Source: Asterella californica (lineage: Eukaryota; Streptophyta; Marchantiopsida; Marchantiales; Aytoniaceae). Taken from it: 64,000 bases of DNA. This document shows positions 44,901 through 56,400 of this stretch, piece by piece. Below the pieces are notes generated by a model, which was not told the origin of the DNA, ran no database searches, and was given only the letters and a program-made list of their open reading frames with translations. The stretch lies in NCBI GenBank assembly GCA_036924285.1, contig JAYKYS010000007.1, positions 10,664,001 to 10,728,000 on the forward strand, read 5' to 3'. Made by a program: the position numbers and the translations under genes. The first letter of the stretch is position 1; each line of letters starts with the position of its first letter.

Positions 44901-47100
44901 AGATAATTTTATAGTTTTATAATTATTTATAATTATTTATCATATATATTTTTATTATATATATTCTCAGTAACATTTAAGCGAGCAAAAGTTCCCGAAG
45001 TTCATCCAGCATGCATATTCTTTTTCCTGCGGGTAAAGAAAGCATCTCCGAGACGATTCATAACGGGATGTAGAGATAACGGGCATAAGGTGAATTCACC
45101 TTAGGTCAGTTGCGACTAAGAAAGCTTAGCTACTATGCCACTACAACCACGGTGACCGCCACTAAACCCTTTTGACAGCCAGGTGATGCTCAGGTTCAAC
45201 AGCAGTACGTACTCAATGTTGAATCATTGATGTTAATGTAACAACTCTATCGTCAAGAGCTCCGACATATATTAATAGAATAGATTAAATATCATGAGGT
45301 AAACATGACATTTAATGTTGTGTTAAGCTTCCAGATTGACGGCTTCTCGGAGAATATGCTTTTATTGCAGCAGCAGCCAATACCGTTCTTTCTAGCAGTT
45401 TAGGTAATTACTACCGTGACGATTTACCATTTGCAACGAAACTATGAGACCAGAACGACGAACTGTGAAAAGCTCTAATATGTTGTCTAAATGCTAAGAG
45501 CTACACTACAAAATACGCTCAATACAAGGAAGTGAAGACTAGGAAGAATATTAGAGCATGCACCTTGGATATTTATCTCCTCCATCAAGGGGAGGTGATT
45601 CATGATCGAGCATGCACATTAGCTACACAATAAGCAAAACCACAAATTTGAGAAAAGAATGTTTACTCTCTGTCATTAAGTACATGAGTAAGACACTACA
45701 AATTGCACAATAAGCAAACGCATCAACTTAAAGTGCGACTCTAGTCACTTAAGTATTTCTTACTACCTCTCTTATATATATTTCTCAACTCTAATTACAT
45801 CTTATATCCGATATAAGAAGATAAAAATAACTAGAGATAGTCAAATGAATTCTGCTAAACCCTTCCAGTTTACTCCCCTAAGAAACTAGTACTCCCTTAA
45901 CATAACTACGATCCTCTTTCATGAAGTACTAAGTTCTACGTAGTTCCGTTACCTCCAGTACCTCCCGACACACTCTCGTTGCTATTAGAGCCCAGCCGCA
46001 CATGGTATTTTTTGCATAGTTTTTTACCGGAACCCGGTAATAAGACCAGCAATCACACATATATGAGTTTTTTTTGGGTTCTCATTAAATTGGAATCTAG
46101 ATTCTAAAAGTTAACTAGTTTCTAGAGGGTTCTCTTGAGAACCTTCTTAAGGTTTTTTAGGAGTTGTTTTGTTTTTATACTGACAAATGGGACATTATTC
46201 ATTGATATTTTTGAAGTAAAGTTAAATACAAAGGATTACTTATTTTAAAAAGTAGTTTGATTTCTTGTTGGACACGTGTTATATTATTGTTAAGTCCTGT
46301 GACAGTAGAAGTAAAACAGTGAAAACTTTTTATTCAGTCACATAAAACCTAGACCATGGTTCCGGTCACAACATCTACCCCATGTTTTTGGAGTGGGAAA
46401 CTTTTGTATTCCAATCCTGCAAACCTGCTTCGGATTCAGAGGAAAAACTAATAAACAAGTGAAAAACTAGGTGCGATTGGTTCCTTATGGGTTCAAAGTT
46501 GGAACTTTTTCCAAATATTTTTGACTTGTGAAAAAGAGTTATGATTTTTGCTAAGTCTTTGTACACGATTTTATAAAAATACCACGGGCATATTCTTACC
46601 AAGTTTTCTATTCGATCATTTTTGCAGTAGAGAAATCTACTTCTCAGAATAATGATTCCATATGGTAGAAATCAAAAGTAGTTAATGAAGACACCGTACT
46701 GTGAACTCATAAGAGCAATGCAAAACGATCCATGGTTCTATAAAAATTTAACCGTTAAGAAGTAATGGTTTTTTTCTTTCAACCGTGTAGGAATATTTTG
46801 ATTCAACTTTTACACCCTCTACTGAAATGCACCCAGGACCTAAATAAGCATACTTAACTCTCGTTGGAAAACGTTTGCTCTCTTTCTGTTATCAGAAAGG
46901 TATAAATATTATACAAAAAAAAGTCTTGTTAAAATTCGAATTATCATATATTATCTATATGATAGCAATGACTGAAAATGCAAGAAGATCCATACACGAC
47001 CATAAGTGGAGCACGGATCAATCCGCCTCCAAGATGATAACGCATCCCTTATCTCAATTTTTAGATGAAACAAACCCATTAACTGAAATAGTTCATAAAT

Positions 47101-47172
47101 GCCTAGAAGCAGCCACCCTTGAAAGAGTGCGTAATAGCTCACTGATCAAGCACTCTTGCGCCGAAGATGAAT
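47101..47172 (+). pseudogene. Plastid-type 23S rRNA fragment
   Basis: The segment contains TAGAAGCAGCCACCCTTGAA, then GTGCGTAATAGCTCACTGAT, then CTCTTGCGCCGAAGATGAA. This is the conserved L11-binding/GTPase-associated part of bacterial-type 23S rRNA, and the wording fits the plastid gene as I remember it, with a few changes (GATCAAGCACT for the usual GATCGAGCGCT). Flanking bases do not continue the rRNA, so only about 70 nt are present: a nuclear insertion of organelle DNA or a processed scrap. A mitochondrial source is less likely but possible. Confidence 0.75.
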
Positions 47173-47870
47173 GTTTATAAATATAAGCTTTTTTTTAATA
47201 AAAAATTTGTCTTGTATATTTTAATTCATCCCACTTTTTTTTTAGCTCTCCACGAGGCCAAGAGGGCAGGAATTCCTGAACTCACAGCCCGGGTCGAGGT
47301 CGGTCCTACGGAAAAGTGGTAATTTCGAAATAACATAGCGTATAAAAGCCATACAGTTTATTGACCGGGTTCTTAGTTTTTTTTCCTGCAGCAACTTGTT
47401 TACGAACAAAATTTATTTAATTAATACATCAATACATTAATCTTTTATTTATTTAAGTTTCCTGCACTCTTCATCTTCAGATGGAGGTGAATAAAATATA
47501 TATTTCAACTCACAACAAGGATGAGGTTGGTACACATAGCAGAAAAATATAATTTGGGTTTAATACTGCTATATTATTCACTGTCGGTTTCATACAATAA
47601 GAAATAATGCGCGTGGGATATGAGCACTGTTAAATCGAAATGTAAATTTAAATGATCCAAGTGTAAATGTATTTGCTTCCTGTTTCTTACAGTAAGAGAT
47701 ACTGCAAGTCTAAGACAATCCAAGTCTAAATTTAAATAATTCTGAGCTGAGCGTAACACATGGACTCTGAGAAGAAGAAAAACCTATAATCACGGTGAAT
47801 TCAAATATAACCCTTTCTACTCTAACTAAACTTTTTTTGACGAGTAAAATTAATCTTTTTCTTATACATT

Positions 47871-48101
47871 TTAATTTATGAGCTAACCCTTCCTACGGGA
47901 AGGGTTAGCTCATAAATTAATGGACATGCATAATGCTTACTCCATCTAAATAAGCAAGCTGTAGGGAGGAAGGGTTAGCTCATAAATTAATGGACATGCA
48001 TAATGCCTACTCCATCTAAATAAGCAAGCTGTAGGGAGGAAGGGTTAGCTCATAAATTAATGGACAAGCATAATGCCTACTCCATCTAAATAAGCAAGCT
48101 A
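47871..48101. repeat. Perfect hairpin followed by three 70-bp tandem units
   Basis: Arms 47871-47893 and 47898-47920 are perfectly complementary (23 nt, loop TACG) around AGCTAACCCTTCC/GGAAGGGTTAGCT. The right arm starts a 70-bp unit repeated at 47968 and 48038 with one or two changes ('tggacatgca' becomes 'tggacaagca'). The TAACCCTTCC/GGAAGGGTTA core is shared with the foldback repeats at 12.6 and 44.7 kb. Confidence 0.92.
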
Positions 48102-48316
48102 GTCCCTATAATTTAACCTAGCTAACTCTAAGTTCTCGTTCCAAGACAAGAGTTTTGGTTTTTCTTGCAACCGAGAAAATCTGTTAGGTACAGGAAGAAT
48201 GTGACAAGGTAGAAAAGAATAAAAGGATTTCAACCCACTAACAACAGAACGATCAGCACCAGTGACACTCGCCGTATTTCTGTTCTCTCTGCGGTGAAAT
48301 CTGTGTGACGAGCAGT

Positions 48317-48377
48317 TTTTACCTCGCGTCAGGTAAAATAGCGAGGTAGCGAGGTAAAATCCTGACGCGAGGTAAAA
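48317..48377. repeat. Strong stem-loop upstream of the GMI1-like gene
   Basis: Perfect 17-nt arms TTTTACCTCGCGTCAGG (48317-48333) and its complement (48361-48377) around a 27-nt loop that itself repeats GCGAGGTA twice. Function unknown. Confidence 0.85.
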
Positions 48378-48779
48378 TAAATTTTCTGGACAGATTCACA
48401 TTGCACCAGCAGACGTGGAAGTGAACTAGCTAGATATATAGTATATACATCCCCGTGCTTCTGCTTCTACTGTATGATGTCAGTAATCATCAAGTGATCG
48501 GTTGCCATTGGCGGCCCAAAGACATGCAATCATTTCAAACCTCAAACAGTCACGTACTTCAACCAACTACTGTAAGTAGTACTTGACATAAGACAGAATA
48601 TACCACCTATACAACGTCGCGGATTTCATAACTTCAAATAGCGGATGCGCAGCAACCAGTGCCAACCATATTAAGTAGGCGCGGCGGCCTGGTCGGACAA
48701 GTGATGTTGAACGCTGTCTGATTGCGTCCGACGGGTGACGGGACTCGGAAGTGGCTGCGAGCGAGCTAGGAGCCGCTTT

Positions 48780-50402
48780 CAGTGTTGGATGACAGACAGG
48801 GTACCAGATGGTCGTGGACAGAGAGAGGAGGGATCATCTTGGAGAGGACGAAGTGTTCCTGATTTCTTGCTCAAGGTGAGTAGCTGTCGGTCCGATCGGA
48901 TCTTCTAAATTCTGGGCTGGGAAACGTTTGTGCATGAAAACTGAATAGGCTCTGCTTACGAGTTTCCGGTGCGTACAGCAAAGTTTTGCGTACGAAGGAA
49001 ATCGTCTTGCGAGGCAAATTTGTACGAGTTAAGAGTTGGTTATACTACCTGTGTATGCGTCCTGTGTTCTGTCCTGGGTGGGTTACTGTGGATATATTTG
49101 TATCTTCTCCTCCTTGAAAAACTGTTGAGAATTGGGTCAAAAGCTCTCGAGTCTGTTACCGTTGAAGCCTGCATTTCATGAGAGGATTGGAGGCATACGT
49201 TTATGCTTGTCAGTAATTCTACTAGTGCCACGGAGAGCCCTGTACACTACGCTAGGATGCGATAACACGAGTGAGAAGCTCATGCACATGCTCAACGCTG
49301 TGTTGTTGTCCAGTTTACTGCTTGGAACAGAGCAGATTTTGCTCACTGACTGTGCTTTAGGCGCAGACTAGAAGAATTTCATTTTCGGATCGTTGTCTTG
49401 TGATATCCGTAACTGAAATTGGAGATTTCATGTCAGAAAATTTGAAATGGCAGAGCTTGTCTGTAAAATTTATCAAGCCATGCTGTTGACGTTGAATCAA
49501 GCCATCGAGAGAGTGAGCTGACGGAGGAAGTTGTGAAGCTCTAGAAGAGTGAATAGATTGATATTCTGCATTAACGATGCAGCAAATATCTGACAGTACA
49601 GTACTGAGGAGCGGGAGGGAAACCAATGGGCTATTATTTGCTACGGAGTGAGACTGCTTTGAACTAATACGTTCAGTCAGGGAATTCGAGAGTTCAGGTT
49701 CGGGCAATCAGTCGGTTCAGTGCGTTCTCAGTTATCAAATCTTTGTGTGGAACTGATCATTACTGATCCATTTCAAGAGTGGAGCCACCATATCTTACTA
49801 TGTGATTCAGAGCTATCCTTTGTCTATAAGGCCACATGATAATCTTGATCCTTACATTCTCTTGTCGTAGCCTTCACTATCCCAAACGCAAGAGAGAAGT
49901 AAAGGGATCGTTGGAGAGAGATTCAAACATCTGGGCTACTGTTTTATCACGCCATGGTGTACCATTGTCTGGCTTTGAATCTGTGTGCATTCTCATCATG
50001 GTACAGAGTAGGAGTTTGATCGTTTATCCGGTAATTCTTCTTGTACTAGCCTCACTTTTGCTGACAGTTATCTGGTATTTCTTTCTGCAATCTGACACCA
50101 GTAACGTACTTGCTGCTTCCTAAGTACGACAGACGCCTACCTTCCAAACACCCTCTTCGCCCGGTCAGCTAGTGTTACTGGTCAAAGAGAAACACCAACA
50201 AGATACTAGTGTATTTTTTGTTCTATTGATGTTGTCCTTGCTTGTCTCTAGAAGCTTCATCTTACAGATGGCATGCTCCAGACTGAGTAATAGGAGAATT
50301 TAGTTCGAACGCAGCCTTCTCTCATTGTTGATCTCCAAATGTGCAGATGCAGAGTCCTTAAAGCGATAAAGGAAGGCGTCATTTTACGTTCCCGAACACA
50401 CG
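48780..50402 (+). promoter_or_regulatory. Presumed promoter and 5' leader of the GMI1-like gene
   Basis: A GC-richer start-like stretch at about 48640-48880 ends in AAG|GTGAGT (donor at 48874), which could be a 5' UTR exon spliced to an exon containing the ATG at 50403. The intervening sequence has many short open frames but no coding exon that joins in frame. This is inference from splice-site shape only. Confidence 0.35.
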
Positions 50403-53400
50403 ATGACAATAGGCAATGAGGAGCCAGGAGGGGGGAAAGTGGGTGCATCTGAAGACTCCGAAAAGGAGAAGAGATGGCACTTACGGAGTCAGTCAGCTCC
50501 GAAGTCCAGTTCAACTCCGAAGTCTGCATCATCGACGCCAGTAACGCCGTACCAGCAGCGAGGAGGGAAACGAGTATTTTCATCGCCGGACGAAAATGAG
50601 CGTTCTTCAGAGACCAAAAAAAGGTTGAGGTACCTGAATGTCCTGAAGCTCCATATACTTCTTCCAAACGGAACGTCTGTCGATGTGATTTTAAACTTGG
50701 CGGAGGTAAACACTATAGATGCCTTGATAAAAAAGATCAGGGAGGCAAGCAACCCGACGAGTCCTGCTTCTGGTTCTAAAGCAAAAAAGCCGCCTAGAGA
50801 TGTACTCTGGGAGGGAGAGGATTTATCAATACAGACTCTTGCTGGAGAAATTGTGGACATTCCATATCTGGCAAACCTCGCCCAGAACAGAACAAGCACC
50901 TCCAACACTTTTCTGCTGCTAGATGGACTGGATAACGACTCTTCTTGGGTTGATGAGGTAAGCGAACATCTGCGTGGTAACCTACCCGTTCCTGCAGACT
51001 GCTTGAACACGAAACGAATAAACTACACTACTTAAACACATGTTATATATGTGTTGCAGAATCTTTGGAATGTTACGCCGAAGCCAGAAATGCTTGGACA
51101 GCTTCCACAAGGATATACACTAGAGACTGCGCTCGCCGATCAAGTGGTACGAATTTTGTTCAGAGCTTGTTTAAGCAGTCCCTTTTTTTGATCTATGCCA
51201 CCATTTGATATCACTGTGAATTGACTCTGGTGCAGGATAATGCTTTACAAGCGGTATGGCCTAACCAAGAACAAAATGAGCGACGGTTAGTAAGCGTTGG
51301 TTTGGGTGATGACAAGATCAGCATTTTTGATACCGGCCAGGGCATGGACAGCAGCCCAGAGAATTGCATCGCGAACTGGTAAGGGCTATCCTGGTCAGTT
51401 CTCAATGTCTGGGCAGGCTTGCTTTCTGAGTGGAAGTACAAGCAGAGTTCATGGGTGGTACTTCAAAAGTGCAGAATTCTTCTTTGTCATCAGGGGAACT
51501 GTTGGAGGGTCCACACACCGCAGCGTGCATCACAGAGGTATTGGAGGAGAGCCACCATATTTGAAGGTCAGTGTATTTCCGAACGGAGTTTTAGGGAGAA
51601 TTGCTAATCTGTCCTGTTCCAGTCACTGAGCTCTAGATTTGCGTATCTTGAATTCTTTTCTTTTCGTCTGTGGTTGGTTGTAACGCAATCAGCCTTATCT
51701 CGGGAAGTATGGTGCTGGAGGAGTTGCAGCAGCCTTACACCTTGGTGGGTAAGTATAACCAACTACATCTTCATTCCATTTCATCGTTACACGTTAAACG
51801 AACAACATCAGGCCGAAGAGATCTTCTTTCAGTATGAAGGTTTGTGGGATTCAAGTGATTTCTGCTTCTGAAACAAAACGATGATTAGAGGTCTCTGATG
51901 GTACTTCCCCTTTTACTTGGTCATGTATGTTCATTCATTTGATGATACAGGCATTCGTAATTTTATTCCGAAATCAGTTTTCAACTTCTCATAGCAACTT
52001 TCTCTCGAAGATGGTTGTTGCTAAGCGTTAGCATAGCTATACGTCGATTATGAAAACAAGAAAGGAAGGGGGGAATATTTTGTCGTGTAACAGAACGGAC
52101 GGATGGAGTCGTTGTGAAAACCGGAAAGAAAAAGGAAGTAGCGAGAACGGACGGATGGAGCCGTTGTAAAAACCGGAAAGAGGAAGAAGAGATAGATCCG
52201 GATAAATCGCTAACGCATAGCCCCGCAATTATTTTGCAAGCGTAGCTCTCTTTTATAGTTGTGGTGGTTATGGTGGTGTGTTTATCTTCTTTCCTATTAG
52301 ATCTTGTATGGTTTCAAGATGACCATTGTTAGTAACGGGACGAACAACGCGTCCACACCTATTTATGCCTCTTTCTGCAGGTCTTTAGCAGGTTTGACTG
52401 ATTGAAGTCTGACACACTCTGGATATTCTTCAGGTCTTGCGAGCGTTGTGCTTACATTGCTTTAATACATGTGCTTACAGGTGTGTAACTGTTTGGTCAA
52501 AGACCAAACAGTCTAAAATGGTAGTTACGTTAAGACTGGAGCAAAAGGCTTTAGTACAGAAGCATAAATTGGACCCTGAGCAAGGAGTATGGCGGGTATA
52601 TTTCAAGTCCTTTTTGGCTGTATTAATCACAGCCATCCCACAACCCTTTTCTACTGAACTTTAATCATGTCTGTCGTTTCGCTGTAGCCGTACATGTGGT
52701 TTAGTGTGTGTACCCCTCCGTCGTTCCCGATCAAGGGGACCAGAGTGAAGTTGGAGACGGATGTGAGGACATGTTTAGTGATTCATCGAAGCCATACTGT
52801 TTTCTTCGTCCAAAATCTAAAAGTCCAAAGATCCCGGTGAAAAGCTGGCTGTTTGATACCGATGATCCCTTGGAATTCTTCTGTGAAGACGAGAGGGGAG
52901 CTGCGGGAGATGACTCAAATGGAGAAAGAGAAGGCCCCGCACGGAAGTTTTACCAGGGTACCTCCTTCTTTGAATAAGTCAGAGTTTGACCTTGTGGATC
53001 CCTGTTCTTCTGCACTTTAAAGACATTTTAAACTAAGGAACATTTGACTTCATCCTGAGCCTGTCGTTTGACGTTTGGAACATGGTCACCTGCAGGTTGT
53101 GATTTCCAAACTCAAGTCTCAGTACTGTCATAAAGGCTTGAATCAGTACTGGAAAGTGGAAAAAGTAAAACAACTGCTGAAAGACATCTATTTCCCTTAC
53201 ATTCAAAGTGAATCAGCCAGCCGGACCATAACTCCGGTTGAATTCGAGGTAACTATATGAACATATGCTTAGTTCTAGCTTGAAGAATATGCATGTAAGT
53301 TGATTCATACATACGAACGGGTCTTAATAGCATCACGCATCACAAGATCGATTGATGTAATGTTGGCGATCGTCAAAGATGAAGCTGGAAAATTTATCCG

Positions 53401-56400
53401 TCCTTATTGACGTTCAGGTGAATGGAACAAATTTACTTGAAGTAACTGATTGTGAGGTGGCGATTGCCAATCAGCACACGTGTATTGGCGCTCCTTTCGT
53501 CTTCTCTATTCACATGAGAAAACATCCTGACGGTGGGTATTCCAAAATGGATCACTGTTCCGTGTTATTTGACTGTGGTTGAGGTAGAAGCTCCTGAACT
53601 CAAAATGATAAGATATCTAGTTTCAGACCGGCGCCAGCCCACAGGGCCCTCGGTATCAGGAGGCATATTCCACCTTTGCGATTTGTATATTTGCGCGAAG
53701 TAATCACAGCATTGGAAAGGGTGTTGATAGATGATGTTGTTGTGTACAGATAGATCGGTCGAACCGCAGCTCATGGATGAAGCCAACGCACGCATCACAT
53801 GCCAATACTTCCCAATACAACGGGTGAGTCTGGAGTTTTCTGTAAAATTGATCGTCGGCCATGTAATGGTTTCATCTGTTTTATCCAAATCTGACACAGT
53901 TTAGTTACGGAAATACAAAATTTATTGTTTTCGTTAAGACTTGAATATGGTGGAAAAGTTTCTTCCACCATATGGTTCTACCCTCTCTCTGTTGTTCAGA
54001 GCCTTCAACGATGGCTAATCAATGATATCTAGATATGTTACTAGCTTGTCACTGTGAGCATTTGGAGTAGCATCCAAGGGTGTGAAGAGAGAAAGGGAAA
54101 AGAGCCTCAAGGAGTGCGTAACTAGAAATCTCGGGCAAGAGCGTGACCATAACCTCCTTGGTTATTGTCTGTGTGAATACATAAGTGTGGGTATTTAACC
54201 TTCATCGCTCTCATCGGTCAAAATTCGTTCTAAAAGTTTCTCCTTTCAGGGAAAGGAGGCGTTGGAGACTGTTTTAGAGGAGGTATCAAAGCTTAGGCCT
54301 GGAACTCCGGTTACATTCGAAACGATGCATCGCGTCGTTGTGAGATGGTTGGGAAGACTTCTTCCGGAAGCCAAATGGGTATGCTCAGTTACTCTCCTCT
54401 TACTCAGGATTTGCAAGTTCGACGCTGTATACTTGCGTTTCTTCAGAGCTTACGTATAAGTTTTCTGATGATTTCTTTTCTTCCCATTTCCTCTCTTCTG
54501 GTATGCTTTCTTTTATTAACTCGGTCACAGGACAGTCGAAAGGACTCCTCAAATGTCAGCAGTAGCTTTTCCTTGATAACTATTAAAGACGTCCGCCTAC
54601 AGGAGAAGCAGATGCATCCAGAATAACATTTTCGTTCCCGCAGAATATATTGCCTTTTATGGAAGTTACAGCGAAGAAAGAACAACGCTTTCACGTAAGA
54701 CAACAATGGGCTAAACGGGTTCGCGCTTACGTAGGTAAGGACGTGATGGCTTGAGGAAGTGTGGTGCTGTATATTGCTTGTCCCTTGAATGTAGGTGGGA
54801 AGGACTCAGATATAGAAACCGGAGTGTCGACTGAATCTTCTTTTTACTCAAGTTAGTAGGTCTATCCTTCAATTAGTTGAAGGCTGACTAAATAGTGACT
54901 CTCCGCAGAAACGGATGCTGGTTTTCAACCCAATCAGTCCAAGGTATGCGTGTTCAGGTTCAGTCTCTTGCAGTAGTTGGCGTCTTCTTGTTTTTCAGCT
55001 GTGCAGTTTTGATAGTAATAAAACTAATGTACGGTATGAAACTATCGACAGCTTGAGCTGGACAGGGATCATTTGTTCACACTTGCTTTGAAGCAATTGG
55101 GCTCCGACAATATCAGTGAGATATTAGAGGCAGGTGAGTGTTCAGGATGTTGGTGTGGTCCTTACCATTGCATAGCATTGCTGAGGTTCTTACGTGTCAT
55201 CTGTTATATCTCTTTGGCCTCACCAATCCCTCTTGCTGGCAGTGATGATTGTGTTGTTGCTTCGGCTACAGAAGTTCAAGTAGAGATTAAAATTGGAGGC
55301 AAGAACAAGGCTGCCACTCCCATGCAGCTTGTTGAAGCGTACTTGGCCTGGCTTGAAGATATGCATACCAAATACGATGAAGAGGTTACCTTCCTAGATG
55401 AGCCTGCCTGGCTTTTGAGTCATCCAAACGCTGATACGGAGTTGGGAGTATATAAACAAGGTGCGGTGCTTCTAGTGATATTCTCCAGTATCCTTCCATG
55501 GGAGGCAAGGTGTGACTGAGGTTCAAGTCGCCTAGAATAAATCTGGATTGTATTTCGGAAGAAAATCACAATTAGGGCATAAAATGTCTGTTGGCCTGCT
55601 TAATGTCACGTAGGAGACCACGCTAGGAAGGTACTAGCTTTCAGTTGGGAGGCTGACTAATCTAGAGAGATAATTCAGAACGGTAACTTGTTCCATTGGG
55701 TGATGAGTCAGAAGCCAAGGATTTCATTACGAGGTGTTCCATTCGTCCGTTGGTTCTAACAGTCTCACGATGTATACGCTGAACGAGGTCCTCTTGCAGA
55801 TCAAGTACTTCCGTTGCTGGCTATTCAAGAGATTAACTCCTATGTAGATGGAAAGGTTTGCGCCGTATACGTTAAAACTTTAACTGATACACAAGGTCCT
55901 GTGAGCTGACAGTTATCGTATTCCACAAGCGGCTGAAGGACACTACCGGTGAATGGCGTCTTGATGATGAAAACCCGTTACGAGTAAGGTTTCTTAGAGG
56001 TGCAGGCTCCTTGAAGAACGATTTATACGCCACTCTCGAGTACTTTTTCAAAGAAGGCGATGATGAACATGGTTTGCTCATGCTCACCCGCTCGATCTAA
56101 GAATTCGGTTAAGATACAGCATGCTTTTACGCATAACACAAAGTAAAGAATCTGGTTAAATTTAACGAACCTGCAGTAGTCTTTCAAACGCTTGTCAATC
56201 TAAACAGGGGACTCCTAACGCGGATTCTGTTTTCTTGCCAGGTGAAGTGAAGATTTTGTGCAGGTATTTCATGAAACTTTAGGTTCTAACCTAATTAGTT
56301 GATGTAAAGGCGGTGTCACTTTACAGAGAACTTTGCGACGATAAAGCTTTGTATCAGGAATCTTTCACGAACTAATCCAGACTCGCTCCTTAATCTCAGG

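Larger units (their letters stand above)
42618..48700. other. Intergenic DNA with repeats, no gene recognised
   Basis: AT-rich sequence. Contents: a diverged direct duplication ('gacactacggtag' units at about 42939-43030 and 43331-43425), a foldback repeat (44720-44900), a plastid-like rRNA fragment (47101-47172), a hairpin plus 70-bp tandem array (47871-48101) and a strong hairpin (48317-48377). Open frames (for example 43778-44098 and 46875-47180) carry no recognisable domain. Confidence 0.5.

Noticed and set aside
46875..47180. 101-codon forward frame
   Set aside because: Its C-terminal end is the plastid-like rRNA fragment read as protein, so it is not a gene.
47871..48101. CRISPR-like repeat array
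   Set aside because: Contiguous 70-bp tandem units without spacers, in a eukaryotic nuclear context.
50489..51010. 173-codon reverse frame over GMI1 exon 1
   Set aside because: Mirror of the Ser/Lys-rich coding exon; no domain.
56208..56263. Possible short GMI1 exon
   Set aside because: Joining it after 56071 gives an immediate stop, while skipping to 56327 keeps frame and family similarity.
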